Shown here in pieces: positions 9,598 to 20,791 of a DNA stretch of 64,000 bases. Both the position numbers and the translations under genes were made by a program. The number at the start of each line of letters is the position of its first letter. Within the stretch, counting starts at the first letter, position 1. The DNA is from Argyresthia goedartella (taxonomy: Eukaryota; Arthropoda; Insecta; Lepidoptera; Argyresthiidae): NCBI GenBank assembly GCA_949825045.1, contig OX463815.1:21507231-21571230 (forward strand), given 5' to 3'. The notes under the pieces are model-generated. The model worked only from the letters and a program-made list of their open reading frames with translations, searched no databases and was not told the DNA's origin.

Positions 9598-12054
9598 AAC
9601 AACAATCAACACTGAGTTCGACAACAGGCAATGAACAGCATCAAGAGAAAGTGAAAGTACTCTTCGTCTGAACCAACCGTGGTAGGGGCAAGAAAAAGAT
9701 GGCGCGTAACGGAAAAATGTGACGCGTAACCGAAAAATGTGACGGTAAATTTTTTTCCAACGCCGATAAAGAAGTTTCACTTCAATAAATAAATAGTCAT
9801 CATTGGCTCTTATCTACCGCTGAATGTTTATGATTGGGTTAGCGATAATTATACTTATTACGCGCAACGGTCGAAATTATTGTCGATTAGCTTATCATGG
9901 TACCACTGTTACAATGTATGATTCGGTTCGCAGTAGCAGTCGGGTCAATGACCGCTATCGCAATGCTAACCCATATAGACTGTAAATCTATACCTTTTCT
10001 ACACTAGTCAGACTGAGTTAGTGAATAAAAGGGCAGATACCGGTCCCGCGAGGTCTCTTGGTATTTGAGCGAGCTGTCACCTCCTTCTCTCTCTCTCAAC
10101 CCACATTACCCTACGCGAGAGAGAGACAGCTCGCCTAAAAGAAACTTGGCGGCCTGTATCGTGAAAGATGCTCAGACGAGAATGAGCCGTGATCTGCTTG
10201 CCGCACTCCCTCGTTAAAGTTTTACGACCAGTCAAACATAAATTCACTCAGGACAATGTTACAATTATTTGTCGCAGTTAACATTATGGAACGAAATCAA
10301 GACACTTAACCGAACCGAAGTTTTAATGAAATAAAGATAACCGACTCCAAGTTTTGCGAGCCAATATTTGCTTTTGATTCTTGTTTGATTTTATCAGAAG
10401 GTGGTTTTGATATCTTAGTCTCACCGCGGTAATACGAATTTCAGCCATAGACATTCAGGATTATTATAAGATTAGAGTTAGTGAAAGAAATGATTCTGTA
10501 ATTGAGGTATTACTGAGAATGCAGAGGGAACATTATGCCCATTATGACTGTATTTATCAAACATTTTTTAAATAATTTTCATTAGTGTATAAAAAGAAAA
10601 CTTTCGTACCACCTTCGATTTAAGTTCATCAAAGCTTGGTCAAACATAATGGATCTGCATTTATAAATGTACCGACTTTTAAAGTATGCCAATCGTCGCT
10701 CGCCTATGAAAACATTGGCCACCCTTGTCCAACATTGGCCTTTTATGTGGCGCCAAGAAGCGCCTTAGCAGTAATAGTCACGTGTAGTCTCACAAACGAC
10801 GCCCCGTGACGATATGTCTTCATCCGTTACTCGCTCACGGAATGCGCACGCAATAAAAATTCCTACAGTACGTGTCCTTGTACTAAATTACATTTACTAG
10901 AGTCAAGACCCTTTAATTCGTACCCCGACGTCTTGTTGTTCATCATGATTCAAGCCTTAATTTAAGCAATTTTTTGCTCGAGATTTTTTTTACTGTAATT
11001 TTAACGCCGACCCTTTCAGTTATTGGCCTAATAAAGTATTCATAAAGGTGGAAATAAATCATTTTCTGTTTCACTCACTCAAGCTGAGATTGAATTACCT
11101 GGCTGTTTTTGTTTTTAAGAGGCTACCTCGACCTGATAAAATTTTGTAAGGGAAAGACTATCATTGGAAAATGCTGTATCACCACTCCAATTTCTTTGTA
11201 CAATAAACAATTTGTTGTAATGCAAAAAATGGTTTGTTATATAATTGACTGATAATAATATAATATCGAGATTTGAATCCACAATTGAATAAGAAATAAG
11301 TGTAGATATAATACGATTATTTTAACATTACCGCTCGACAATTTATTATTTTATCATAAATAAAATTTTCAGATTTTTCCCAAATACTCTTTATGGTACA
11401 CCTCTGTGCCAAATTTCAAGTTTTCAGGACATCTTGAACTGCAGCGACTAAAACCGATCTCATTTCTCTTCCGAATGTAACTATTATGTTCATAAATATA
11501 CATAGGATACGTTGATATATGTATATACACATATTGCTTTTATTATGTTTTATACGTTAGATATAGATAATTAGATAAATAGAAATCACAGTGAAAAGAA
11601 TAATGACTGAAGTGAAAGTCGCAAGCAACACAAACGTTCTGAAACTGACTGAACATAATTTTAGTTTATTCAAAATGGGTTTGCCCGTGGAATTATTATT
11701 GAAAATATCTTAAAAATATTATTTTAAACACTACACAATGCACGTGTTATAATAAATTATTAATAATTTTAAAATATATTTCAACAGTTTCTTTATTTGA
11801 CTATGACGAAATATATCGATTGTATCGAAACATAATCGAGAAGTAAAGAGGTACATTGTGGTTCAGAACTGTCCCCAGGGGCGGTAATCCGTTTAGTTGG
11901 AAAAAAAACGACAACTATTCTTAGTTTGTGTCTAGAGAGCGTGACTTCCAAATACCGATTAACGTAATTCAAACTAATATTAGTTCTCAAAATAGTTTAG
12001 ACCGGCTAGATGTCCGTGCCTTCCAAATCGCAACCAGTAGGTAGTTATTTAATT
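9598..12054. other. Intergenic or intronic sequence without recognised genes
   Basis: AT-rich single-copy-looking sequence. The one structure I noted is the hairpin at 10069-10134. Nothing else protein-like was seen on either strand. Confidence 0.5.
10069..10134. repeat. Inverted repeat GCGAGCTGTC with CT/GA tracts
   Basis: GCGAGCTGTC at 10069-10078 is the reverse complement of GACAGCTCGC at 10125-10134. Inside the arms a CTCTCTCTCTC run faces a GAGAGAGA run, so a longer imperfect stem is possible. No coding sequence overlaps it. Confidence 0.6.
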
Positions 12055-12176
12055 TATTGTGCACCAGATTACCATTACCAGCAATAGTCCAGCCTAGGTT
12101 TGCTGGAAGAAATCTCTTTCTAGAGATAAGCTCGTCTTTGACCATTTGTACTCATTATTTACCGTGAAATAAAGTA
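12055..12176 (+). repeat. LINE B-type 3' UTR fragment
   Basis: CCTAGGTTTGCTGGAAGAAA, then a TCTCT...AGAGATAAGCTCG hairpin and TTTGACCATTTG, matches the 3' UTR of the intact LINE B (23965-24110) and of the truncated copy at 35500-35620. It lacks coding sequence, so it is a strongly 5'-truncated copy or a SINE sharing that 3' end. Confidence 0.65.
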
Positions 12177-12254
12177 GTTGAGTTAGAGAAATCGTACTGC
12201 ATACACAGAAACATACTGCATGCGACACAACACACGAAGTATATTGGCGTCATG

Positions 12255-12370
12255 CCTTTTACCATAGGCAGAGGCACAATTGTGCCCACGTTTAGCCAGT
12301 TATTTAATACTCCACTTTGCGTGACAGGATGCTAGCCCATTGCCGCAGCTATGGAGATTGATGGTTTCCT
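12255..12370 (+). repeat. Dispersed repeat with core TTGCGTGACAGG
   Basis: The segment includes GGCACAATTGTGCCCACGTT, then TTTGCGTGACAGGATGCTAG and CCCATTGCCGCAGCTATGG. The same blocks occur at 43495-43580 (plus), 39030-39120 (minus) and 56040-56200 (minus). No ORF is seen, so it is a non-autonomous family of unknown class. Confidence 0.7.
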
Positions 12371-13039
12371 CGCAATGTTTTCCATCACCGCTAGAACGTC
12401 CACTTGAAATTAATTACTCGAGTGCGATACTAAGTTTATTTTTAATTGACTATCTATTTGCGAAGTCAATACACACATTGACACACAGTACACAATTTAT
12501 AGAAAAGAAAAGTGTGCTTCGTTCTAATTTATTAACAAGATTTTAAGGTGCACGCACATTTTCCGTTTCAGTCCGCCCAAGCGAAAAAGAGCTCCACTTG
12601 AAAACAAAAGGTTCGAATAAAAAGATCATTTTGCGGTAAACAAAATAAAAAAGCCTAGACAGGGAAAACATTAGGAAGCCTCGAAGTGACCGCACTGTTG
12701 CGCCATTGCCCCCTAATCGCGTATAATCTGGAGGAAAATGCGCACAAAGTAACTAATGATGTCTCTGGCCAGTCGTTAGGAAGAAAATCGACTATATTCT
12801 CGGTATACAGGCTGTATAAGAAAATAGATAATATAATGTAGAAACCTACGTTCAGATGCATATGGGGTATCCCGTCTTCCTCAGGAGCTGGTCCAGCACA
12901 GAGATTTCAATGCCAGTGGAGCTCGGATAAAAGTGTGCGCACGCGCATCGCGGGCAAAGAAGAAAAGAAAGGCAACTGCCTTTGGAAAGAAAGGCAAGTG
13001 AAAGAAAAAAAAGAAAAGAAAAATACTTTTTTTAGGGTG
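12371..13039. other. No recognised feature
   Basis: AT-rich sequence with A-rich runs near 12960-13030. No coding or repeat structure that I could support. Confidence 0.4.
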
Positions 13040-13210
13040 AAGGCTGCCAAAGGGACCCTATTATTAAGCTGCCGCTGTCCCACCATCAGTACGTCTGTGT
13101 TTGCGCGTCAACGGGTCCTATCACATAAACCTCTATAGGTGGAGAATTTAAATTTACAAAGAATGTGCATTGTTCTGCAATTTAAACAAATAAAGGGTGT
13201 ATCCATATAG
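13040..13210 (+). repeat. Dispersed repeat, GGACCCTATTATTAAG family
   Basis: Reads AAGGGACCCTATTATTAAGC, CCGCTGTCCCACCATC and a following AT-rich part with GAGAATTTAAATTT. Related copies are at 19568-19760 (plus), 28030-28160 (minus) and 40060-40104 (plus). This is a common repeat in moth and butterfly genomes as I recall; its transposon class is not clear to me. Confidence 0.6.
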
Positions 13211-13689
13211 GAGACCTGATCTTTTGCGTTTTGCTCGCCTTTGCTCATATATTTTATCTACAGCCGTGTCACAAACTCTCTTTACTGCATCCAAGAACCG
13301 CTCCTTACGACCAGCATAATGATATACTACTTGGTAAAAACTCATTTCTTATCTGACATATTATTATATACATATATATATATATTATGACATTCAAATT
13401 TCGAACGCAGATGCCCGCCTGCGTACCGCCCCTAGTTTGTCTGTGAAGTTGGTACCACTGAACAAGCTAAACAGTTCAGAGCAATGATCAATGCCACAAT
13501 GCCGGTCGAACGTGCGGTTCCTGAACACATCAAAGAGAACTTATGATATATGTGTACATAAACTAGTGTATGTAACTATACATAATTAGGCATTAAAACT
13601 CTCGAGTGATATTATTATGTAACACGCCTTCAGTTCGTTTCATAACCCCACTCTCGAGTTGGAATGCCCCCATTATGTATCAGTTACCT

Positions 13690-13753
13690 TAACTAAAACT
13701 GTTTACTTACCTTACTATTATGATTTCTGTGCAATAAAGAATATGAATATCTC
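13690..13753 (+). repeat. LINE B-type 3' tail
   Basis: TTCTGTGCAATAAAGAATATGAATAT matches the end of LINE B (TGTGCAATAAAGAAATTATG then AATATGAATA). Only the last 60 or so bases are present. Confidence 0.55.
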
Positions 13754-14020
13754 CATGCCTCATGGGCTGAACAGGTGACCGCATTGTTTAAGAAGTGGAG
13801 ACATATTGCGATCTCTGTGCCGCTGCGGTTGTGGCTCGAGAGGTCCCGGGTTCGATCCCTGGCTGTAGATTAAATAACAAAACCCCAGGTCTTGGATGTT
13901 TGATGTCGCTTTTTCTGGTTCCCACGACACCGGGTATCCTAGTGTGGGGTCAGAAGCATTGTATGTACCTGTAAATATATGTGTATGCTTATGTTTTAGG
14001 TTTATTTGCTCTTTCAAATC
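13754..14020 (+). mobile_element. tRNA-derived SINE
   Basis: The block CCCGGGTTCGATCCCTGG at 13845-13862 is a good RNA polymerase III B box (GGTTCGATCCC) in a T-arm-like context. The following body ends with a TATCCTAGTGTGGGGTCAG element that recurs in the SINE at 15368-15614 (ATCCTAGTTTGGGGCTAG) and in reverse at 41365-41410. It begins directly at the end of a LINE B tail (13753). A functional tRNA gene is excluded by the lack of a matching acceptor stem. Confidence 0.65.
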
Positions 14021-15367
14021 GGTTATATGTCGAACTTAGTCTTATTCAAAGCGATGTCTCTATAACAACGCAATAAAACATGACTACACCTTTTAGTTAC
14101 ACCCTGTAGACTCGTAATGCCTATATTGTGTTCACCCGGGAACGGTTAGTGCTATGTGGTGAGGCTTACCGTTTTATGTTCAACGTACACGTATTTTGCC
14201 ATTGTTTTTATGTTAAAATCCGATAAACTGTTTTTATGTGGCGTGTTTACTCGGAACTGAAAAAAATAATAATACTAGTTTTGTCCTGGATGTCCAAGTT
14301 TTTAGCTCATCGTCTGCTTAAGTGCAGTTACCTGATTCGCTATTCAACTTTTACAAGATGCTCGCAGGGGTAAGGATGCAGATCTATTTTAATAAGGTTT
14401 ATTTTTAAACAATCACCAAAAACGCTCCTATTTTGCTACCAATAAATTCGAAACGACCGCCAGAATTAGTAAACGACCACCAATGTGTTTGGATAAATGA
14501 TCACCAAACTTCTTTTTGTTTTGTGTGTTTATATTTTAAGTATTTTTTGTTGTTCTTACATGTTCAACCTAACACGAAGGATAAAGGGGGCTTCGCTTCG
14601 CTTACCCCCTTTACCATTTACCTAAGCTACCGCAGTGCTTTGCCCTGATATTTTTTGCAACTTCTGAGGATCATTTACCCATTTTGGGTAGGAAAAAAAT
14701 ATTTTGGTGATCATTATATCTGTTGTCTTTTAATAAGCACGGTATGAAGGTATTTAAAATTCGTTTGGATAATGTATGATCATTGCCCGTGCCTTGATCA
14801 TATTAATGGGCTTATTATTTATTTTTATTTTTTTATTATTAATTTATTCGAATATAATTGGTTTAGGTGTTCTTTACTCATATTTATCACTGTTACTTGA
14901 CAAGGGTAACTAAAATATACTTTTTATGAACTGTCAAAACACTGATTTACTTCTCGTGTTGTAAATAATGTACTGACGTCATATTACAGTGATTCATTTT
15001 GAAGTTATTTTTTTATATTTTTCACACAAATTATATTTACAAATAACTAAAGTAACTGCGGAAAATATACAATTCGAAAATCGACGAACCTTTCCGTGCA
15101 ACAGTGCTTCAATGTCTGATATGTATTTAGATTGTCTGACAACCCAATAATTAAAAACGAAACAATCACAAAAACGACTATTTATGCCATGTAATCCCCT
15201 CGTTTCGCAGTTCATAATCATACCTATTTAATAAAGCTGCTGTGAAATTTGAAGAAAAGGGCCCTTCACTAAAGAATTAAGCCTCCATAAGATCTCGACG
15301 TCTTATCGCCGAAGAGGGACGGAGGTCCACCGCAATTTATAATTTATCTTATTTTATTATAACTTGA
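14021..15367. other. Non-coding sequence
   Basis: Contains GGGGGCTTCGCTTCGCTTACC near 14587, a motif of which GC-rich relatives occur inside other repeats (43120-43150), and AT-rich runs at 14810-14870. No genes seen. Confidence 0.4.
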
Positions 15368-15614
15368 CGACCCGAATCGCCGAGACGGCAGTGACCCTGC
15401 CTACGAAGCCAAGGGTCCCGGGTTCCAGTCCCGGTGGGGGCAAAGGTTTGATGAGAACGTATGTTTGTACCCTAGACATGGTTGTTTGTCTATCTAAGTA
15501 TGTGTTTCGTTGTCTAGTACCCAAGATACAGGGAATCCTAGTTTGGGGCTAGATCAATGTGTGTAAATAGTGTCCTAGGTATTATTATTATCATTATTAT
15601 TATTATTATTACTA
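15368..15614 (+). mobile_element. tRNA-derived SINE with (ATT)n tail
   Basis: The head reads GACCCGAATCGCCGAGACGG, followed by the B box GGTTCCAGTCCC in GGGTCCCGGGTTCCAGTCCC. The body continues to AATCCTAGTTTGGGGCTAG and ends in a run of ATT repeats (15583-15612). Head plus B box plus simple tail is the standard SINE structure. Confidence 0.75.
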
Positions 15615-15935
15615 CTCCGCGTCCGTGGCCTAACGGTATTCACACTGGATGGGTGTCCGTTTCTATGTGGCATTTGTTTCGGGCTCTTCTGATGACACGT
15701 TGCTGCAGGTCCCGGCTACTATCGCTACTCGGTGGTAGAAGTCGTAAAAGCTGGTCAGAGGCCTTAATAGGGCAGCTTGATAACTTCTGACAGTCGGGTT
15801 GGCCACTAGCCTGACGCCCCTCTGAGCCAGCGTGGTGGAGTATGGCTCAATCTTACTCAGATCCGGGTAAAGGCCCGTGCCCCTCGGTTGGGACATTAAT
15901 GGGTCACATTGTAATGTTATATTATTATTATTACT
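15615..15935 (+). mobile_element. Second SINE-like element, placed in the tail of the first
   Basis: Begins TCCGCGTCCGTGGCCTAACG, where TGGCCTAACGG fits a polymerase III A box, and ends at ATTATTATTATTACT. It is flanked on both sides by ATT repeats, so it probably inserted into the (ATT)n tail of the SINE at 15368. A partial reverse copy of its 3' part lies at 20053-20125 (shared CTGAGCCAGCGTGGTGGA and GTGCCCCTCGG). The B box is weak. Confidence 0.6.
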
Positions 15936-17353
15936 GCTCACTGCTTGCTATTTTTGCGCAAGGTGCTTTATCTGGGCTGGAGCTTAAGGTGGGGCACCTC
16001 GAACGCGGAACTTAGAAATTCACCTTCAGTTTACGTTTAGTCTGGCTGGTAGTCGATATACAGAAGACCCTACTTAATAAGTAACTTATTTAAGTGGGTA
16101 CATAAATTCAATACAAAATAACTAGACATCCATTAATCGAAAGATTCATATTAGTTTCATAAAATAAGCTTAAATTTCATAAAATAAAATAAAAAGTAGT
16201 ACTTTTTTACCTTAGCCGCACAGACTTGAATATAGGGGACCCGTCACCAGGCACTCAAAAGTGTCGCCGTTTAGTTAGTGCCCATACTAGTAGTGAGCAC
16301 GAACCTCTCTCAGTCGCGCGCAGACTGTGACATCCGATGATCGGATAGACGTGTACGTATGACAGACTAAAATTGTGTCCTGCGTTGTTTACTGCTGTAA
16401 ATCATACGGGAGGCTCAATAAAAAAACAAGGAGTGGCTTATCATAACTAAGTAATATAATTTACAATTATTGTTGGCTGCAAATAGTTAAACTTATCAAT
16501 ATAGTTTTCGATAAATCCCCGTAATGAAAATCTATCATCTGACTGACGTAACTTTGCAGCGACGTTCTACAGTATTATAAATCGATGACTTATTTCACAG
16601 GATTTTGGTAGGTGTAAATGTCGGTTCTTTGAGTCTAGCTTATTACCTAAACTTAAACTTAGGAAAAATAATAGTTTTACTTTCATAGCCGCCTCGTTAT
16701 CGGTTTTCAAATAAAATGAATAGAGCAAAAGTAGAAACGAAATGGTAGGTAAGATGGTAACTTTTTAAGCAAATTTTTATTATATACACGATGACTTAAT
16801 CGGTGATCAGGTACCAATTTTTCTAACTCAGTAATTGGTGGCGGTCACGTACAAGTCGTATTTAGATACATGAAATCAAATATTCTCTTTTCTATAAGAC
16901 AATCGTTCCGGAGCGTTCCTGACCCAAGGGATCTCACTCGCCGTGCAGCACGGTAATGCTGCCTGCCAGCGTGATGTTTGATGATGATTTGTTTAGTATT
17001 GTGATTTTTTATTGTATTCAGTTTTTATGCGTGTGTAGTTTTAAATTATTTGATACTTAGATTATTTTCTTTAATTACTTTTATCAAATATACTTTTTTC
17101 TACGATTACTTTTATTTTGAAATCAAGATCCTCCTAGACACTCTTCTAATCTCTATCTGCAAGCTTTCATAGTTTAACGGCAATGAAAATTAATGTACCT
17201 ATCTAAGTGGGTAAATTAATTATGTTTCAACTTTTTATTAATTCAACAATGAGGTAATTTCAGCTAGATTTTTTCTTGATCACCTATAAAAAGATCTCAA
17301 GTATTTGAGAGTTATCCGTAGATAAACTTTCCTGATTTTGTGTCTATTCACCC
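15936..17353. other. Non-coding sequence
   Basis: No coding region or repeat recognised. Mixed base composition with a less AT-rich part at 16200-16400. Confidence 0.4.
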
Positions 17354-17600
17354 TTTGCCAGAGGCAATTATAAGGAGGGCGACATCTTCGGGAGTAAAGT
17401 AAAAGGCTTGAGATGCGCGCAAATACGAGACTAGACTACTTTATTATAGGGAATACTAGCTTATATACTAGGTTGGTACATGTTATTAATGACGTGCATA
17501 AGACATAGTGCGTGATGAATATAAATATACCTTATCTGTGACGGTCGTCAACTTATCTTAACATCACGTGAAAATATGACTAACATAGTCGACCGGCACA
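17354..17600 (-). repeat. 3' LTR of the TRIM-like element
   Basis: Equivalent to 18634-18885. Shared features are GCGACATCTTCGGGAGTAAA, the TATA box on the minus strand and the end CCGGCACA. The polypurine tract lies immediately to its right at 17601-17615. Confidence 0.88.
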
Positions 17601-18083
17601 GATATTCTCCCCTTTAGGGAAAAAAATAAATGAACGTACTTATAACAATGACAAACATAAAATAAACTGGCCGCACACTACATAAAATAAACTACAAACT
17701 GGAAAACAGAAAAACACTAGGAAAATGGGGCTTCGCGGTTAGTAAACTAACCTAACCTATAACTGGAAAAGATCCGCAGGAGAGTCGTCTGATGCTGCAG
17801 CCGCCCATGTTTTTCAGGAATCGATGAGTCAATTTACATCGCACGTCGTTGAAGTTGTAATCACTGTTTGTTTATAATTGCGACCGTACCTATACAAGGA
17901 TGATTGTGCTGAATCAGCGTCAGCATTAATCTGTAACCTTGGCTGTAGGCAGTCAATGATCTCGTACGTCATGTACGTGCGTGCTCTTCAGTCTTGAGTG
18001 AATATTAAGTTGTCGATTGATGAAATTTGTGTGCCTAAAAACCTTGGGATTTGGCAACATAGGGCACATCTTGTACACCAATC

Positions 18084-18089
<6 letters not shown>

Positions 18090-18137
<48 letters not shown>

Positions 18138-18150
18138 CTCTCTCTCTCTT
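18090..18150. repeat. (TA)n and (TC)n microsatellite
   Basis: A run of about 20 TA units followed by about 9 TC units lies within the internal region of the LTR element. The length is likely variable between individuals. Confidence 0.9.
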
Positions 18151-18429
18151 CAGTGATTTGATTATTCTTCGTGCGATGTTCTTCCTGGGTGATTAGGTAT
18201 ATCGATGATGTTTCAATACTCTTCTGGGGGCTGGAACGGCTTCCTATTTCTTGAACTTGAAAAGCTGCTTGCTGTGAATGAATTTGCCGACGCGTTCGTT
18301 TCTGCTGGTGCGAGCTCCATTTTGATAAATCAGCAGTCGGCTGATTATCGGTTCATTATTCTTGCGGTATCTTGAGTTCGATGCGGGAAATCTTCAGTTG
18401 AAATCTTTTGGCTTCTGGTCCATCATGGC

Positions 18430-18594
18430 TTGCTTGATGTCGTCTTGGTTTGGGTGGGGTCTTGATTATGGAGTTCTGCAGCTTGGTGCAGCAACGGAAG
18501 TCGGGGCTCGTTGATCTTGGACGAAGTGCTTCTTGCTTGCACTTCTATGGTAACAGCACACGGAGTTTTCTTCGCGGCTGGGTCCATGCTGCTA
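18430..18594 (-). CDS. Short ORF after the primer-binding site of the TRIM-like element
   Basis: On the minus strand an ATG follows the primer-binding-like site by about 40 bases and opens about 54 codons, beginning MDPAAKKTPCAVTIEVQ and ending TTSSKP. It lies where gag would start in a complete LTR element. It has no recognisable capsid or zinc-knuckle motif, so it may be a gag remnant or chance. Confidence 0.3.
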
Positions 18595-18633
18595 TTACCG
18601 AAGGTTGCTGATGTTCAGAAGTCGGGTCACCAC

Positions 18634-18885
18634 TTTGCCAGAAGCAATAATAAGGAGAGCGACATCTTCGGGAGTAAAGTAAAAGGCTTGAGATGCGCGC
18701 AAATTCGAGACTAGACTAGACTACTTTATTATAGGGAATACTAGCTTATATACTAGGTTGGTACATGTAATTAATGACGTGCATAAGACATAGTGCGTGA
18801 TGAATATAAATATACCTTATCTGTGACGGTCGTCAACTTATCTTAACATTACGTGAAAATATGACTAACATAGTCGACCGGCACA
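18634..18885 (-). repeat. 5' LTR of the TRIM-like element
   Basis: 252 bp, five longer than its partner because GACTA is repeated once more. Its minus-strand 3' edge (CTGGCAAAG) abuts the primer-binding-like sequence TGGTGACCC. Confidence 0.88.
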
Positions 18886-18890
18886 CACCC

Positions 18891-20052
18891 AAATTCAAAC
18901 CACCGCTGATTTACGGAACGTAACGCTTTGACGCCGTTACAATTTTTCGTAATGACTTGGTTCCGACAGAGGCGTCATTTTTTTTAGCCTCAAAACAATA
19001 TGGAGTTCAGTACGGGATGCCATATCCTTATATGTATATTAATGCTTAGCCGTCATGAAACTAGCCTTGTTATCAGGTAAATAAAGCTCATTATGGCGTA
19101 TTGGAATGGAAATGGTTGCCACGGTTGATGTTCTTGTTTTAAGCCTAATCTGAATCGGTTAAAGGTGGTAACGTTAGTAAGTAAAAAGTGTTTCGTTTAT
19201 CTGAGGTGGTAACACCACTGTTCTTTTTACTTTTGTGCCATTGGGTAAAAAGAGGTCCAGCTACACATCAGTATTCCAGCTTCATCTGAAAAATATAAAC
19301 AGGCCAATTTGCCCACCATAAAATAAGTGCCTTATTCTCTTGGAAAGGCCAGCCCGCGGATGACTGTTCATGCTCATTGAGGTAATCTTTAGGGAAATCA
19401 GAGCGCCCGCGACCGCGCAATCTATTATCCGGGCCGCCCTGTGCAATAACTGAGCCACCGTGTACAATAACTGAGCCACCCTGAATAATTGAAACTATTC
19501 GTCACGTCAGACGGAACATCATGTGAGATGAAACTCATTCAAGGAAGTTGTCCACTTTTTAAGGTTACGTATCCGAAGGGCGCCAAAGGAGACCCAATTA
19601 CTAAGCAGACGCTGTCCGTCCGTAGGTCAGCGGACTGTACCTATCTCATGAACCATAATAGGTAGAGAGTTGAAATTTTCACAGAATATGTGAGTATTTT
19701 ACAATATTTTATAAATTTAAGGGGATCCTATACAAAATACGAGTTTTAACCCTGTCCCTGACATCGGATCCGTAATTAGTAGGGGTTGGTATCGAAACTA
19801 AGTTCGTGCTTATATACATATATATTTACTCCGTTCTCTTGTGCGATGGTACGGGACCTTACGTGTGCGTGTCCGACTCACACTTGACCATTTTATTTCA
19901 TTACCGTTGTCGTATTCTGAACTAGTAGGAATACATCTCACTCTTTCTGTATCGCTCTCTCGTAGTAGCGCGATCAACTCGATCAATTCTCGGGGTTTTA
20001 CTTCGGGAAACGAACTAGGTATACAGGAAGATTTGTGTCGAGGAAACATATT
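18891..20052. other. Non-coding sequence with one dispersed repeat
   Basis: Apart from the repeat at 19568-19760 and a short direct repeat of CAATAACTGAGCCACC (around 19444-19482) nothing was recognised. Confidence 0.4.
19568..19760 (+). repeat. Dispersed repeat, GACCCAATTACTAAGC family
   Basis: GGCGCCAAAGGAGACCCAAT, CTGTCCGTCCGTAGGTC, CATGAACCATAATAGGTAG and GAGTTGAAATTTTCACAGA appear in order. Same family as 13040-13210 and 28030-28160; this is the longest plus-strand copy in the window. Confidence 0.65.
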
Positions 20053-20125
20053 ATTGAATGCAGCCCATTAATGTTCCCGCCGAGGGGCACCACCATTTTT
20101 TCCATATTCCACCACGCTGGCTCAG
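20053..20125 (-). repeat. Fragment of the SINE-like family at 15615-15935
   Basis: On the minus strand it reads CTGAGCCAGCGTGGTGGAAT and GTGCCCCTCGGCGGGAACAT, matching the 3' third of the element at 15615-15935 with an internal gap. Confidence 0.6.
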
Positions 20126-20791
20126 CAACCAGCAACTGCTGATGCACTGAAGTATTTGAAAGTATGTACATGACTCCATCCGTACACGGCGTATATGGCA
20201 AATTGTTGCAAGTATCGCTCTGATTTCGTAGTCTACATTTTCTTTAACCAACCGCCGTACTCAGAGTCATTAAATGAACGATGATTCAGATACCAAATTT
20301 TAATAAACATACAAAATCGTTCGCTAATAAATCCTTAATTATTAATAAACGACTGGGTAAAGCCGTAAAGGGCGATTTTCAAATCTCAAAATAAACATAT
20401 AGATAATTTTATTTCACATTTCACAGGTGAAAAATCGGTCGTAAATTTCCGAAGACTCGAGCAACTTCAGTTGCCCGTATTACCATACCTGTAGCATGGT
20501 AAAAACAATGTTCAAATAACACAACCCTCCTAAGATTTCGTCATTTTCAATGTAGAATATTTGTAATAATGTGATTTAAATCTCTGTATTCGTCTATCTG
20601 TAGTAGTTATTGTTATTTGTTACTTGTGAGATGATATAACAAACAATCTCTTTCCTCAATCCTAGGGTGGGTCTGGGTCTAAGCATGAAGCTTATTGATT
20701 AGAAATTTTAATTATTTTACTTTTGATTTTAGAATATTTATAACTTAATAGGTATATATAATATTTTATATTGATAAGTATATTTATATAT
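20126..20791. other. Sequence upstream of LINE B ORF
   Basis: AT-rich. Some of it must be the 5' UTR of LINE B, but I could not find its 5' end. No ORF1 is present. Confidence 0.4.

Larger units (their letters stand above)
17354..18885 (-). mobile_element. Non-autonomous LTR retrotransposon (TRIM-like), minus strand
   Basis: Two direct repeats of about 250 bp (17354-17600 and 18634-18885) flank 1,033 bp. On the minus strand each LTR begins TGTGCCGG and holds a TATA box (TATATAAGC) and AATAAA. The internal region starts TGGTGACCCGACTTCTG, a primer-binding-site-like sequence as in many gypsy-group elements, and ends AAAGGGGAGAATATC, a polypurine tract just before the 3' LTR. The 5-bp sequence CACCC occurs at 17349-17353 and 18886-18890, a target duplication. 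The LTRs are nearly identical except for a GACTA duplication and a few substitutions, so the insertion is fairly recent. No gag-pol is encoded. Confidence 0.88.

Noticed and set aside
13840..13865. tRNA genes at 13.8, 15.4, 55.9 and 60.7 kb
   Set aside because: Good B boxes, but no full cloverleaf or acceptor stem; SINE bodies and tails follow.
17354..18885. Plus-strand orientation for the LTR element
   Set aside because: TG start, TATA, polyadenylation signal, primer site and polypurine tract are all in the right order only on the minus strand.
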